Below are positions 11,209-22,279 of a stretch of 57,411 nt of DNA, piece by piece. Within the stretch, counting starts at the first letter, position 1; each line of letters opens with the position of its first letter. The translations under genes were made by a program, and so were the position numbers. This DNA is from Entamoeba invadens IP1 (taxonomy: Eukaryota; Evosea; Mastigamoebida; Endamoebidae): the NCBI RefSeq assembly GCF_000330505.1, contig NW_004191924.1, positions 9,297 through 66,707 of the forward strand. The letters run 5' to 3'. Under the pieces are notes generated by a model, which saw only the letters and a program-made list of their open reading frames with translations, was not told the DNA's origin and made no database searches.

Positions 11209-11276
11209 TAATTATAATTTAATATTTTTATTAAACAAAACAAAAAAACACAAGTAATTTTTTTAAAACTAATACT

Positions 11277-11519
11277 CTAATTAAAATACCATAACAAAAC
11301 CATAACTAAAGTTGCACATTTTTTTGATTGGTTTTTAAGGTTGCACTTTCCAACAGTCTGTTGTTGACCTAAATTTTGAAGCAAAAGAGTCTTTAATCCA
11401 CATGAGGTAGCTTGTCCCAATATTTTCATTTTTATAAATGAGATGTTTATCATTTGCTCCATCCACATTAAAAAATGTTTAATTTGTTCTGTATGACTTT
11501 TGGAATTTTTTGTTTTCAA
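11277..11519 (-). pseudogene. Unrecognised small frame, possibly a gene relic
   Basis: An 80-codon minus-strand frame. The neighbouring minus frame over the same bases reads more like protein (GANDKHLIYKNENIGTSYLM) but is short and interrupted. I do not recognise it. It sits 240 bases downstream of the lysozyme stop codon. It could be a relic of a larger gene or chance. Confidence 0.2.
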
Positions 11520-11760
11520 TGCTTTTTATTTTAACAAGCAGTTGAAACCTTTCATTTGAATAACGAGTTATATTTTATGTTATTTATTACACAATTTAAC
11601 TTTTTGTTATTGTTTTTGGTATTGTTCAAAAAAAGTTTTTATTTGTTGTGTAGAAAAACAAAGAAAATATAAAGTTGCATACTTGTTTAGAATGACTTTA
11701 CTAAAATAGCTTACTCCAATTAAAAACTTTTTCAAACAACACAATAATAATGGTAGTTAC

Positions 11761-12411
11761 TTACTCTTTGTAGTCATAATTCACAACCACGTTGCACAAC
11801 TTCATATTTTTTGAATATAACTTCATGGCAGGTTTTTCAGGGTGCCATCCGATGTAATGAATTTTGTCTTTATCATATTCGTCGTAATTAGGTTGGTTGT
11901 CGATGTTGTACCACCACAATTGGACACTTTCGGGATTTTTGAGGGTAAAGCCATAGAAACTAGCTATGTCGCTGTACGAAGTTAACAAGCCATAATTAAT
12001 TCCAAGAGCATTTGCTTTGTCAAGTAAAGATGTTAACTCCTCAACATCTGTTTTTAAACTGTGAGTTACAAAGACTTCGAGACTAATCCAAAGTTTGTTG
12101 AACTTCATGTTGTTGCTTTTGACCAAATTCCAAAAGTCGTTGAGCTGCACGTCGAGGTTCCCACAACCAAAACAAGGCTCAAAGTACATATCTATTTGAC
12201 TCTGTGTGTACCCCGCAGTGTACGCATTTTTTAAATTCTGAACGGCGTTTGCATCAAAAACATTATATATCTCTTCCCAACCACGGATGATTACCATGTC
12301 ACCAAAACCACTGCTTTTGAAGCAAGACAGACTCGAGACAGATACAGCATCTGAATAGTCAACACCATAATACCCAGCACTCACAAGTGTACTCAAGAAT
12401 AAAAGTAACAT
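11761..12411 (-). CDS. Secreted GH25-like lysozyme with altered catalytic motif
   Basis: A 216-residue protein with a short signal peptide (MLLLFLSTLVSA) followed by GYYGVDYSD, the first strand of glycoside hydrolase family 25 with its conserved Asp. Family landmarks follow: WWYNIDNQPNYDEY, IGWHPEKPAMKLY and the closing CNVVVNYDY. GH25 lysozymes cleave bacterial peptidoglycan, and Entamoeba uses such enzymes in phagosomes or secretes them. The usual Asp-x-Glu catalytic pair on the middle strand reads Ser-Leu-Glu here (LWISLEVF), so the enzyme may be weak or inactive. The start is the ATG just before the signal peptide. A TATA-like AAATATAAAC lies about 30 bases upstream. Confidence 0.8.
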   Translation of the reverse strand: MLLLFLSTLVSAGYYGVDYSDAVSVSSLSCFKSSGFGDMVIIRGWEEIYNVFDANAVQNLKNAYTAGYTQSQIDMYFEPCFGCGNLDVQLNDFWNLVKSNNMKFNKLWISLEVFVTHSLKTDVEELTSLLDKANALGINYGLLTSYSDIASFYGFTLKNPESVQLWWYNIDNQPNYDEYDKDKIHYIGWHPEKPAMKLYSKNMKLCNVVVNYDYKE

Positions 12412-13165
12412 TACAATAAGTTAGTTTAAAATAGTTTATATTTTTGGATACAAGAAAAATTAAATGCATTCGAATTTTTATAATTGATATTTTTATAAAA
12501 GAAGTAAAGAGAATCAATTTTATACCAAATTTTATTTTTCATTGTTTCAACAAGTCATGTATTTTTTAATAATAATTTTATGAAATAAAAACAATTTAAT
12601 TTTGTAGTAAAAACTTAATTTATTTATATCAAATGGTTTATGTTGGAAAAACATGGTAATTGTCTCTGTTATACAAAATTATCTATTATTCTTTGAAAAA
12701 AGCGATTTTTACAATAACATTTCAAAAAATTTAAAACATTGTACTTATCATATATTAATATTATTAATATTATTAACTATTAATATTAATAATATTAATA
12801 ATATTAATAATATTAATAATATTAATACTAATAATAATAATATTATTATTATTAATATTATTAATATATATAATTAATAGTAATAGTTTTGATAATTTAT
12901 TATATATATAGATTACTCAAAATAAAATAAAAACAAAATAATTTATTTTTATTGTTTTTTGTTGTTATATTAACAGTCTCATATATTTCAAATGTTTTGT
13001 TTTGACTACCTTTCTAAACGATATTAATAAATCTAATTAAAAAATAATTATTTACAAAATTAATGAAGAAATCGTTTTTGTTTATATAAATAAAACAATC
13101 ACAAACAATGTTAAAAAATAAAAATTGTTAAACAAATCGAATTAAATTTGTTTTTTAGATGATAA
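12412..13165. other. Intergenic region with an AAT/ATT microsatellite
   Basis: No gene is seen. Positions about 12747-12885 are (AATATT)n and (AAT)n tracts forming a large imperfect palindrome. Any open frame there is low complexity. Confidence 0.6.
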
Positions 13166-16100
13166 TTAATTGTCATCCAAATTGTCATTTTCATCACTAT
13201 CATCTAACTGTTGATCGTTAAATTCTTCGTTATTGTAATTTTCGTAATTATATTCCTCATCTTCGTCATCTTGCGGTTCATTTTCATCACCTGGAAGTGT
13301 CTCGTAACATTCTTCGGGTGCTTCAATTTGTTTATTCAACTTGTCGCAGTTGCTAAAACAACAAAATCTGAATGTTGTAACATTTCCTTCTATTTTTACA
13401 ATTTCCAAATTTGTGCACCCCGCAAAACAAAATTCAGGAATGTTATCAATACTTTTTGAAATGACAATTTCTTTCAAATTTCCACATTTATAAAATGCAT
13501 AAATACCAATGTCGGTGATTTGTTCTGGAATTACAATTTTTGTCACTTCAGTGTTGTTATAAAAAGCTCCTTCATCAATACGGCGAATAAATTTGTTTGT
13601 TTTCATTTCGTTTAACATTTTGGTTGTTCCATATAGAAGAACATCACTTCTTTTTATAACTACATTTTCACAACAAATGTTGAGCTTTTTCATGTGAACA
13701 GAAAACGAATAACTAACCTCAAATTGGTATTTTGTATAATCCTGTCCAAATTCAAAAATTCTTAAAGACTCGCATCCCTCAAATAAGTCACATTTCCCTA
13801 AGATATTTGTATTTTTACTTACAACTTTTTCTAAATTTTTGCAATCATAGAAAGCGCCATCTCCAAGACACAATACATTTTCTGGTATTTCGAAAGTGGT
13901 AAGTGAAAGGCATTTTCTAAACGCAAAAGCACCAATTTTAGTAACACTTTTTGGAATGTCAATTTTAGAAAGTGAAAAACATTTGTAAAATGCAAATTCA
14001 CAAATTTCTTCACATTTTTCAATTAAAAAGATTTTTTCAAGTGATTTGCATTCAAAGAACATTGCAGTTGCAATATGTCTAATTATGGGGACTTTTTTAA
14101 GTGAAACACATTTCATAAAGCAACTTCTTCCATATATAACATTTTCGTTTTCGCAAATAACTTTTTCAAGACGTGAACAGCCTTTAAAAGCACCTTCTCC
14201 CACTTTTTGAAGACTGTTTGGTAAAGAAATTTCTTCGAGAGAAACACACTCACTGAACGCAAATTTTTTAATTTCTTTAAGATTTTTAGAAAAGACCAAT
14301 TGAGTTAAATAATAACATTTTGAAAATGCTTCTCTGCTTATAATTTCAATATTTGGTATTTCAACAAATGTTATTTTCATGTTTTGACAACTTTCATTGA
14401 CTATTTCTGTGATTTCTTTTGGAAAAACGAGCGACTCGGACTTTATATTCAGATCACTGTATTTAGCGACAAATTTTGGAATATAATCAAATACGGTATT
14501 ATTAAATGCTTTTGTTTGTTCATATTTTGTCACAATTTTACTATCAAAAACATTACCAAAACGTTCATAATCATCAATATTAAATTCGATATTATCAAAA
14601 TGATACCCAAAATTCAAAAGTCTTAAATGACACGCGTAGTTTACAACATATTTATCAAATTCTTCTTTTGTGTTGTTACCAATGTCAATTTTGGTCATTT
14701 TGTTGTCATTGTCAGAAAAGATGTGTTTCCCAATTTTCTTTATATTTCCTGGTAAAGACAATTCAACTAAATTTGGTTCACCTGAAAACATGTAATTGTC
14801 TATTTTTGTTACCGAATTTGGAACAACTATTTTAGTCAAACTTTCTTCAAAATTTAACGAATTTGTTAATTCATCAAGCCAAATTGGAATTTCTGTTATA
14901 TCTTCTGAAAAAAGTTGATTTTTCTCAATGACACGTGAAATGTCCAAAATTGAATTGTTTTCAAATTTTATTGAAGAAAGTGAAGAACACGCAACAACAA
15001 AATTTTCTGTTATTTTAGTGACAGACGATGGAATAACAATTTCTTCTAAATTGCCACATTCACAAAATGCACAATCTTCTATTTCTGTTATTCCATTACA
15101 AATTTCAATTGATTTGAAATTACAATAATTAAAAGTCTTTTTACCAATTTTTGTTGTGCTTTTTGCAAATGCTATTTTATTAAATCTGTTAATTGTTATG
15201 GCTTCTTTACAAATTGTTGTTGAATATTTTGGCATAACGAAATATTTTAAGTTGTTACTATTAACACAATCTTTGTTACATAAAGCTACAGTGGATGGTA
15301 TAAAAAGAGATGAAATTGGTACATTTAATCCTCTATCTTCTATTTGTTCAAGAGTAGTTCCCAAATCCAAATTTTTAATCAAAAAATTGTCGTAATTATA
15401 AATACTTGTAATTTTATTAAAATCAATTTGTTCTTCAGGACCGACATTTCTATCATTACACAAACACAATTCAACAGAATCGTTGTCAACGTTTTTGTAC
15501 GTTTTGGAATACATTTCAAACTCCTCTTTTGTCATTTGCATCATTCCATGTTGACATTTGTGTTCTAAATTTGGAATTTCAATTTTAGTCAATTTGTTAC
15601 AACAATTAAACGCACCTAAACCAATTAAAGTGTTTTTGTTTTTAACATAAATTTCCTCCAGATTGGAACAAAAGAAAAACGCACATTTACCAACATAATT
15701 CACTTTTTCTTTTAAAACTATTTCTTTAAAATTAAAACACCACTCAAAAGCTTGATCTCCAATGAACTCCAAATTTTCTGAAAAGTTCAAATCTTGAAGT
15801 TTTTCACATCTCGAAAATGCCTCATTACCAATTGAAACCAAATTATCGTCTATTTCTATTTTTATCAGATTATCACAATCTTTACAAAGTCCATTTGGTA
15901 TTCGTTTTTGTCCTTTAAGTGAAATAAAAGAAAGCATCATGCAACCATTGAAACATTCACTTTTTAATTCACAATTTTCAGGAATAGTAATTTCTTTTAT
16001 GTGACAACTTATAAAAGCCCCCTCACCAATACACTGAAGACTTTTTGGCAAATCAATTTTTGTTAATTTACAAAAATAAAAACACTCATTTGGGATCACT

Positions 16101-16699
16101 TTCAGTGTTTCAGGTAAAACCATTTCTTTCAAATTACCACAAGAACTAAAAGCGTTATTTCCTATATAACGAATAGTGTCAGGAAGTTCGATACTTTCAA
16201 ATGTACAATCCTCAAAAGCAGACTCATAAAGTTCGGTAACATTTTTAGGAATTATAATTGTTTTAATTGAATCATTTTTTTCTTCATCTTGATCATCATC
16301 AAAATCATCATCTTCTTTTGAAAAGGCTTTTGAAGAAATTGAATTGACTTCTTTTGGTATTAAAACGCCATAATTGTCCACGTCCTCTTTTGTGTATGTG
16401 ACACTTTTGTAGATTTCATATTGACTCGACTTTTTCTTGTATTCGGAATACGAGACTCGATATAAATAAACGTGGAGATTCAGTCCAGGAAGTGAGTAAT
16501 CAAAAGGAGTGTAAAATACTTGAGTCTCAATGCATTGAAACAATTTCTTGTTATCCAGAGATAAGGCAATTGGATTTTCTCGAAAGCGGTCTAGAACATA
16601 TCGAAACTTTTTACAAATTTGAATGATATTGAGGAAGTCCGAGTTCGTTTGTAAGTATTTTGCAATAATTTGTATTGAGAAGACATCAACTTTCTTCAT
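13166..16699 (-). CDS. Very large BspA-type (LRR_5) protein with F-box-like N-terminus and acidic tail
   Basis: A 1177-residue protein. Residues 1-60 match an F-box-like pattern (IQIIAKYLQTNSDFLNIIQI then CKKF). At least three blocks of 23-residue LRR_5 repeats follow (about 120-400, 470-690 and 760-1130), with motifs such as IPKSVTKIGAFAFRKC. The blocks are separated by two or three non-repeat linkers. A tail of ~50 residues is almost all Asp, Glu, Asn and Tyr. It has no signal peptide or TM segment. The 34324-37650 gene has the same architecture and the same linkers, so the two are large paralogues. A binding scaffold, perhaps a ubiquitin-ligase receptor, is plausible but not shown. Confidence 0.85.
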   Translation of the reverse strand: MKKVDVFSIQIIAKYLQTNSDFLNIIQICKKFRYVLDRFRENPIALSLDNKKLFQCIETQVFYTPFDYSLPGLNLHVYLYRVSYSEYKKKSSQYEIYKSVTYTKEDVDNYGVLIPKEVNSISSKAFSKEDDDFDDDQDEEKNDSIKTIIIPKNVTELYESAFEDCTFESIELPDTIRYIGNNAFSSCGNLKEMVLPETLKVIPNECFYFCKLTKIDLPKSLQCIGEGAFISCHIKEITIPENCELKSECFNGCMMLSFISLKGQKRIPNGLCKDCDNLIKIEIDDNLVSIGNEAFSRCEKLQDLNFSENLEFIGDQAFEWCFNFKEIVLKEKVNYVGKCAFFFCSNLEEIYVKNKNTLIGLGAFNCCNKLTKIEIPNLEHKCQHGMMQMTKEEFEMYSKTYKNVDNDSVELCLCNDRNVGPEEQIDFNKITSIYNYDNFLIKNLDLGTTLEQIEDRGLNVPISSLFIPSTVALCNKDCVNSNNLKYFVMPKYSTTICKEAITINRFNKIAFAKSTTKIGKKTFNYCNFKSIEICNGITEIEDCAFCECGNLEEIVIPSSVTKITENFVVACSSLSSIKFENNSILDISRVIEKNQLFSEDITEIPIWLDELTNSLNFEESLTKIVVPNSVTKIDNYMFSGEPNLVELSLPGNIKKIGKHIFSDNDNKMTKIDIGNNTKEEFDKYVVNYACHLRLLNFGYHFDNIEFNIDDYERFGNVFDSKIVTKYEQTKAFNNTVFDYIPKFVAKYSDLNIKSESLVFPKEITEIVNESCQNMKITFVEIPNIEIISREAFSKCYYLTQLVFSKNLKEIKKFAFSECVSLEEISLPNSLQKVGEGAFKGCSRLEKVICENENVIYGRSCFMKCVSLKKVPIIRHIATAMFFECKSLEKIFLIEKCEEICEFAFYKCFSLSKIDIPKSVTKIGAFAFRKCLSLTTFEIPENVLCLGDGAFYDCKNLEKVVSKNTNILGKCDLFEGCESLRIFEFGQDYTKYQFEVSYSFSVHMKKLNICCENVVIKRSDVLLYGTTKMLNEMKTNKFIRRIDEGAFYNNTEVTKIVIPEQITDIGIYAFYKCGNLKEIVISKSIDNIPEFCFAGCTNLEIVKIEGNVTTFRFCCFSNCDKLNKQIEAPEECYETLPGDENEPQDDEDEEYNYENYNNEEFNDQQLDDSDENDNLDDN

Positions 16700-16723
16700 C
16701 TTCGATTTGTGTGGCGATAAAAA

Positions 16724-16734
16724 GATTTAAATAT
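16724..16734 (-). promoter_or_regulatory. TATA-like element of the 13166-16699 gene
   Basis: The minus strand reads ATATTTAAATC about 25-35 bases before the ATG. This resembles the GTATTTAAA-type Entamoeba TATA box. Confidence 0.4.
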
Positions 16735-17317
16735 GTGATATAATTCTGCATTGAGTCATTTAATAACAACAAAACAATTAAAATATATCAATATTATTTA
16801 ATATATTTGATAATTTACAAAAAATCAAAAAATGAACTTTTTCTATTTTTGAATATTATCGAAAATATTATTATATTTTATATTAACTTGTATTATTTTG
16901 TATCTATTAATAATTATTTTCATTAAACAGTGAAATAAAGATAAGTTTTTTTACCTTTGCCAAATAATGAAAAGTTAATAATTTATTATTATTAATATTA
17001 AAAATGGGTGTTGTTTGACTTCGTTAAAATAACATAAATAAACATCACTTTATTTTTTTTCATTATTTTCAAAATAATATGTTTAGTCATCTGTGCAACA
17101 AATAATAGAGTTTAAAAAATAGATTACCACAAATAGATTTTTTCCTTGTATTTTAAAGAGCTTACTCAAAAACGATTTTTTGAGTAAAACATCATTTTCA
17201 AAATTTTATTAAATGTTTTTTTTTTCAATTCAGCTGTTATTTGACAAGCTGTATTTTTTATTGTTTCAATTTATATAAAAAAAAAATACAATTACTTTAA
17301 TTCCATAAAGAGACACA
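16735..17317. other. Intergenic region, no gene seen
   Basis: AT-rich sequence between the divergent starts of the large BspA-like gene and the piggyBac relic. Nothing recognisable. Confidence 0.45.
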
Positions 17318-19668
17318 ATGACTTCAACAAGTGTACCTATATGGTCCGACGAACAGAAAGACATACTTAATTTGTTTTAAATGGTAACAAACGAACAACA
17401 GAAACCAACAATTGGGCGCAACTCAACATTGATTAACACAGAAACAAAACCAAAGAAAAGGGAAAGCCAAAAAACAGTGTACAAAAACAATAATCAAAAC
17501 AAAAAACTAAAACAAAAATTTAATCTTACAACAAACAAAAAGAATTCGTATGTCTCGAATATTCTTTCGATTTGAGTACACAATTATTATTCGATACTGT
17601 TGGTGGGAATAATGAAAAAAATGTAACTTGATGAAAAGACCATTGTAACAACTGAAATGAGTTGATTGATATCAAGTGAATTTCAGTCAATAAAACCAAC
17701 AAAAACCAATTTGGTGAACATTTTCGACAAAAATAAGGTTGTGTTGTTTAATGAAATAACCCATAATTTAGAAAAAAATGCGTAATTGAAAAGGAAAATA
17801 TTGAAAATGAAGAAAGCCTGAATCTTATTAATAAATTTAGTGACGAATATTTCTAATTGATGGCATGTTTAAATAAAACTGATTTCGAAGAGTTATTCAA
17901 TTTTTTATCATCTTCAAACGTTTTATTGAAAGGTTTAATTGACACTTTGATTTATATTGTTTAAAAATTTACTTGAAATTTATCAAAATGTTATTGAATT
18001 TTTTTAAAATTTTGTCAACAAGTTCAATATTACAACTTTTCTTTTTTTTCACCATCAAATGCCATAATCTTCGAAACATTTTAGAATTAAATAAAGTTGT
18101 CATTTTACACACATTATTATATCATGAATATGTGTTTAATTATTTTTCAATTTCAATTATATCTTTAAAAATTATATTATCTTCATGTTGTAATTTTGAT
18201 TAAAATACCACAAATCAACCAAAGTATACATAAAAACAGTACAAATAAAGTGACTATATTTATCATATAAAAAAGACAGTAAATCACGCATATTAATATC
18301 ATTAAAACTTTTCCACTCGACGCTTTTTTTCGAGAAAAAAGCTTTAATTTCCTTCCAATTGTATATGAAAATGTTACAATTGATTTCATACTTAAAAACG
18401 TGTTTGGCAGTATGTTTCAACAGTATCGACTTCCATCATTTTCAATCATTATATTTTGATAGAATTTTACAAATTTCCTTTAACCACTCTAATAGACATA
18501 CAACTAAATAATCTTTTACATTTACTTCATCATTTTTACACAATCAAACGTTGTTTAAGAACTGATAATATAATAACAAGAGAACAACGGAGAAAAAATC
18601 ATCTCTTTTTCCCATTAACCAACTTTTGAGTGAATTGGTTCTCAATTGAAAAAATATTTTAAACCCAAAATGTGGATTACAATAGATGAAGATATTATTC
18701 CATTTCCAGGGATGTTCAGGAATTTAATATATATAAAAGACAAACCTCATAATAGGATATTCAAGAGGATTGTATTAATTGTGTAGACACGGGGTATTTT
18801 CTTGATGGAAAATACTTTGATAGAGGTACAGATGAGCACAAAGATAAAGACAATAAAAAATAATTGACACAATAACACCTACATTGATATATTCATAGTT
18901 GATACGACAAAAAACGACAATACACCAAACACGATATTCAGAAAGTCAAAACGTCTTTGTGAACACAACTGCAATAACACGACAAAATTACTCGACGCTA
19001 CTTGACATTGGTACAAACAAAATTGTAAAAAAACTTCAAAAATAAAAAAACGATGTTTATAATTGTTAAAACAGCTCAACTAGAAAATAAAAATATTTTA
19101 TAAGCAAAAAAAACAAAATGACTCTTGAACAGATCGAAGTTGAATTGATGTTCTTTAAAACACTCGAAGATAATTTGGACGATAATGACGCGAGAATAAA
19201 ATAACATTTCAATAAAAATAACGAATTACCAATTACATTTATTCCAAAAACAATTTCAAACTTCGAAAACAAAATGGAAGCCCGAGTAAAATTTGTTTTT
19301 TAGAAACAGTAAAGACTCAAATGATAATGTTGTATAACACTCACAAAACTGGAGTGGACCGCTGTGACCAACTTATTCGTCATAAAAATGTCAGAAGAAG
19401 AAGCAATAAATTTGCACTGTCTTGCTTTTATGATATTATTAATTGTGCAGTTACAAATGGAAATATTCTCTTAAATAATACACATCAACACTCAACTCAT
19501 AAGAATTTTGTTGAATCCTTTTCAAATCAAATTGTTGGAAAGATCACTCTTGAACCAAACCGCCTTGTTCGTCTTTCATTAAAAGGTTTGAACATCAAAA
19601 CAATTGGAAAATACTTGATCTTAAAAAATGAAGAAATTATAAAAGAAAGAATATTGTTTTTAAAATGA
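17318..19668 (+). pseudogene. Decayed piggyBac-type transposase (DDE_Tnp_1_7 family)
   Basis: The relic starts at ATG 17318 (MTSTSVPIWSDEQKDILNLF), meets an in-frame stop at 17378-17380, then runs on as a basic, Asn/Lys-rich stretch to 17575. The middle is full of stops. At 18670-18786 a short frame reads TIDEDIIPFPGMFR and DKPHN, which is the conserved DE...PFxGR...KPhK block of piggyBac transposases. The last frame (19321-19668) reads YNTHKTGVDRCDQL and FYDIINCAVTNG, the well-conserved piggyBac C-terminal catalytic block with GVDxxDQ. I could not identify the TIRs or a TTAA duplication. Whether the N-terminal piece belongs to the same gene is inferred from spacing. The copy is clearly inactive. 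Confidence 0.75.
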
Positions 19669-20089
19669 AGTAATAAGGTATTCTTTGAAGGTCTGTTTTA
19701 ACTGTTATTATTCTGTATGCACAAAGCATTCGATTATCAAAAAAAAAGTTTTATTTGCAATGAATGTGAAATACTTGCTCGTAATTAAATAATATTTGTC
19801 TACAATTTCGGGTTATTTCGTGTGCATAGGCCATACACATTTTCCTTTTTTTCTTTTTTCTTATTTTGCAAACCCAAAATTATTTTTATTACATATTTCC
19901 TTTTTGTGAACCCTAATGTCCCGAAAAAGTGTTGTTATTTTATGTGTTAATAAAATGTCGAAATTTCTGCAATCTTGGGAATTATATATATAATATAACG
20001 AATAAATGTTTAACTATGAATTAAGAGACATTTTTTTTAAAAAAAACAGTTATTAATTAATTAAAACCCAAATAAACGATAAAAGCGAT
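19669..20089. other. Intergenic region, no gene seen
   Basis: Presumably contains the right end of the decayed piggyBac element and the 3' UTR of the surface-protein gene. A mixed-composition patch at 19700-19870 has no recognisable structure. Confidence 0.4.
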
Positions 20090-22240
20090 TTAGAAGAAAC
20101 ATAACACGATGACCAAAATCATTGCAACAGCAACTCCAAATGTTCCTTCATCGGGGTTCTTCACCATACATTGTTTGCATTCTTCATCTGTTTCATCACA
20201 TGGGTCTTTATATGTTTCTTTGCACTTCTCACACGTTTTCTTGTCAGTTGGTTTGAAGTACTGAACTGGGCATTTTTCGATGCAGTTGTTTTCGAAGTAA
20301 ATTTCGTACTTTGAATTGCACACTGTACACGTATCTCCGTCTTTGCATTGATCACAGTTAGTCTTGCATGTGTAACAATTGCTATCATCTTTCTTGTAAT
20401 ATCCAAGAGTCTTACACTCACTAACACATTTCAATGTAACTTGTTCGAGTAAAAATCCAGTTTTACAAACAGAGCACTGTTCTTTACCATTACACTTTGC
20501 ACAATCACTTGTGCACAACTCCATCTTCTTTGTTTGTGCATCATAATAGTAATTGTCTTCTGGAGTAGTGCATGAAGTGGCGTCTGTGCATTTGGAGCAA
20601 TGGTCAAGGCATTTCTTGCACTCCTGACCAACTTCATAAAAGTTGTTGGTGCAAGACGCAACACACAATTGCGTTGTTTCAAGGAGTAAATAGTTTTTGG
20701 AGCATTTTTGGCACTTTGGGTTATTCTCACAAGTGTCGCAATTTGTAGCAGTGCATTTCTTACACATGTTATCGGCTGTAGAAGTGTAATAAGTCGCTGG
20801 ACATGTCGCATAACATAAATGCGTGTCTTCAGTCTTCTTATTTGTAGCTTTACATGTTGTGCATGAAGTACCATCGGAACATACATCACACAAAGCAACA
20901 CAATCTTTACAGTCTGGTGGCGTTCCATATTTACCAGTACCACACGTTGTGGTTGCACACAAATGAGTTGTTGGATCCGCAGTTGTACCGTCAGTACATG
21001 TGATACAAACATCTGGTTTACCATCACCATCACAAGTTGCACAATTTGCAGTGGTACACTTCTTACACATGTTATCAGATGTGGAAGTGTAATATTTCTC
21101 TGGACATGTGGCAACACACTTTTTGGTGTCTTCAGTCATTTTGTTTCCAGTTACACACGATTCACAAACAGAATCAATGCATATTTCACAGTTTGCATGA
21201 TCGTTAATACAAGCAGTCATATCTAAGGAGCACTCATCGGAGACACCATCAACACTGGACATTTTGCTTTCACAAGCCGCGCAATCATCACCATTGACTT
21301 TTCCATCTACAACACCAGACAAATTAATTTTGTGAAGTTTGTCGCATTGGGCCTTCTTTACAGTGGCAGTGCCAAATGTGGTTGCAGTGTATATATCATT
21401 CACATAAACAGCAACAATGGTACTTAGATCTTTCGTAAACGTTGGTGCAATTGCGCCATGGAAAAAGACTGTAGATACAGTAGCCAAAGTGTCACCAATC
21501 GAAGTCACATTTTTTAAATGCAATTTGGTAATTGTAACCTCCAAAAAAGCATCGGTTTCAATTGTTTTGATGCTCTCAGTATTAAGGAAAGTGACCGACT
21601 CTGCTGAGCATCCCGCAAACATTTTCTCTCCAATGTTTTCGTTGTTATTGACATCAACAGTTGCAAGGTCTGGGGCATACGAAAATGCTTCTGAACCAAT
21701 TGTTGTTATTACACTTGGTAATTTAATTTCTGTGAGCATTGAACTGTAAAACGCTTTAGCTCCAATTTTTGTCATCGATTCTGCAAATTCAAATGTTGTG
21801 GCTGGGACACCATTAAAAGCCTCATCACCAATTTCAATAATGTCTTTTGTATTTGAAATTGTCGACAAAGCAGTGCACATTGAAAAACATTTGGCAGGAA
21901 CAATTGTTACTCCTTTCAAGTCGATTGAATCAATGCCAGTTCCTTCAAAAGAAGATTCACCAAGACTTGCAATACCCGCATCCGACATAAATGAAATAAA
22001 TAAAGTGTTATTAAAAGCGCCCTTTTTAATTGCCACTTTGTTTGTACCAGTGAAGTGTATATTTAACTCATAACCAGTGCTTTCGGCGTTAGAAAATCCC
22101 CCCTCAGCAACACATGTTGCATCAGGTATAGTGATTGTAGTTTCACATTTTGTTCCATCATACTTAACACAGCCATCAGCATCCTTTGTATAACATGAAA
22201 GAGCAGTAATAACAAGTAACCACAAATACAATAATCCCAT
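20090..22240 (-). CDS. Surface protein: signal peptide, LRR_5 repeats, CxxC-rich domain, C-terminal hydrophobic anchor
   Basis: A 716-residue protein. It has an N-terminal signal peptide (MGLLYLWLLVITALSC). LRR_5/BspA-type repeats occupy about residues 30-300 (IGAKAFYSSMLTEIKLPSV style, mostly without the CFxxC cysteines of the cytosolic family). A long CxxC-rich domain spans about 310-690, with units like CATCDGDGKPDVCITC, of the kind seen in Entamoeba TMK receptors and the intermediate lectin subunit (Igl). It ends in GVAVAMILVIVLCFF with no cytoplasmic tail, which fits a GPI-anchor signal or a tail anchor. It is probably displayed on the cell surface and may bind ligands or bacteria. The sequence is visibly less AT-rich than its neighbours. 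The start is supported by the signal peptide and an upstream TATA-like box. Confidence 0.85.
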   Translation of the reverse strand: MGLLYLWLLVITALSCYTKDADGCVKYDGTKCETTITIPDATCVAEGGFSNAESTGYELNIHFTGTNKVAIKKGAFNNTLFISFMSDAGIASLGESSFEGTGIDSIDLKGVTIVPAKCFSMCTALSTISNTKDIIEIGDEAFNGVPATTFEFAESMTKIGAKAFYSSMLTEIKLPSVITTIGSEAFSYAPDLATVDVNNNENIGEKMFAGCSAESVTFLNTESIKTIETDAFLEVTITKLHLKNVTSIGDTLATVSTVFFHGAIAPTFTKDLSTIVAVYVNDIYTATTFGTATVKKAQCDKLHKINLSGVVDGKVNGDDCAACESKMSSVDGVSDECSLDMTACINDHANCEICIDSVCESCVTGNKMTEDTKKCVATCPEKYYTSTSDNMCKKCTTANCATCDGDGKPDVCITCTDGTTADPTTHLCATTTCGTGKYGTPPDCKDCVALCDVCSDGTSCTTCKATNKKTEDTHLCYATCPATYYTSTADNMCKKCTATNCDTCENNPKCQKCSKNYLLLETTQLCVASCTNNFYEVGQECKKCLDHCSKCTDATSCTTPEDNYYYDAQTKKMELCTSDCAKCNGKEQCSVCKTGFLLEQVTLKCVSECKTLGYYKKDDSNCYTCKTNCDQCKDGDTCTVCNSKYEIYFENNCIEKCPVQYFKPTDKKTCEKCKETYKDPCDETDEECKQCMVKNPDEGTFGVAVAMILVIVLCFF

Positions 22241-22266
22241 TTTAATATGTAATTTGTTGTTTTTTC

Positions 22267-22279
22267 CTTTTTAAATATC
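22267..22279 (-). promoter_or_regulatory. TATA-like element of the 20090-22240 gene
   Basis: The minus strand reads GATATTTAAAAAG about 27-39 bases before the ATG. Confidence 0.4.

Noticed and set aside
12653..12877. 74-codon Ile/Asn-rich frame
   Set aside because: It is an AAT microsatellite in translation.
18172..18420. 82-codon minus-strand frame within the piggyBac relic
   Set aside because: Protein-like in places (WKEIKAFFSKK) but no family recognised, antisense to the relic and too short to support.
20431..21117. Long second minus-strand frame inside the surface-protein gene (228 codons)
   Set aside because: It is the shadow of the CxxC-rich frame; the real frame has signal peptide, repeats and anchor.
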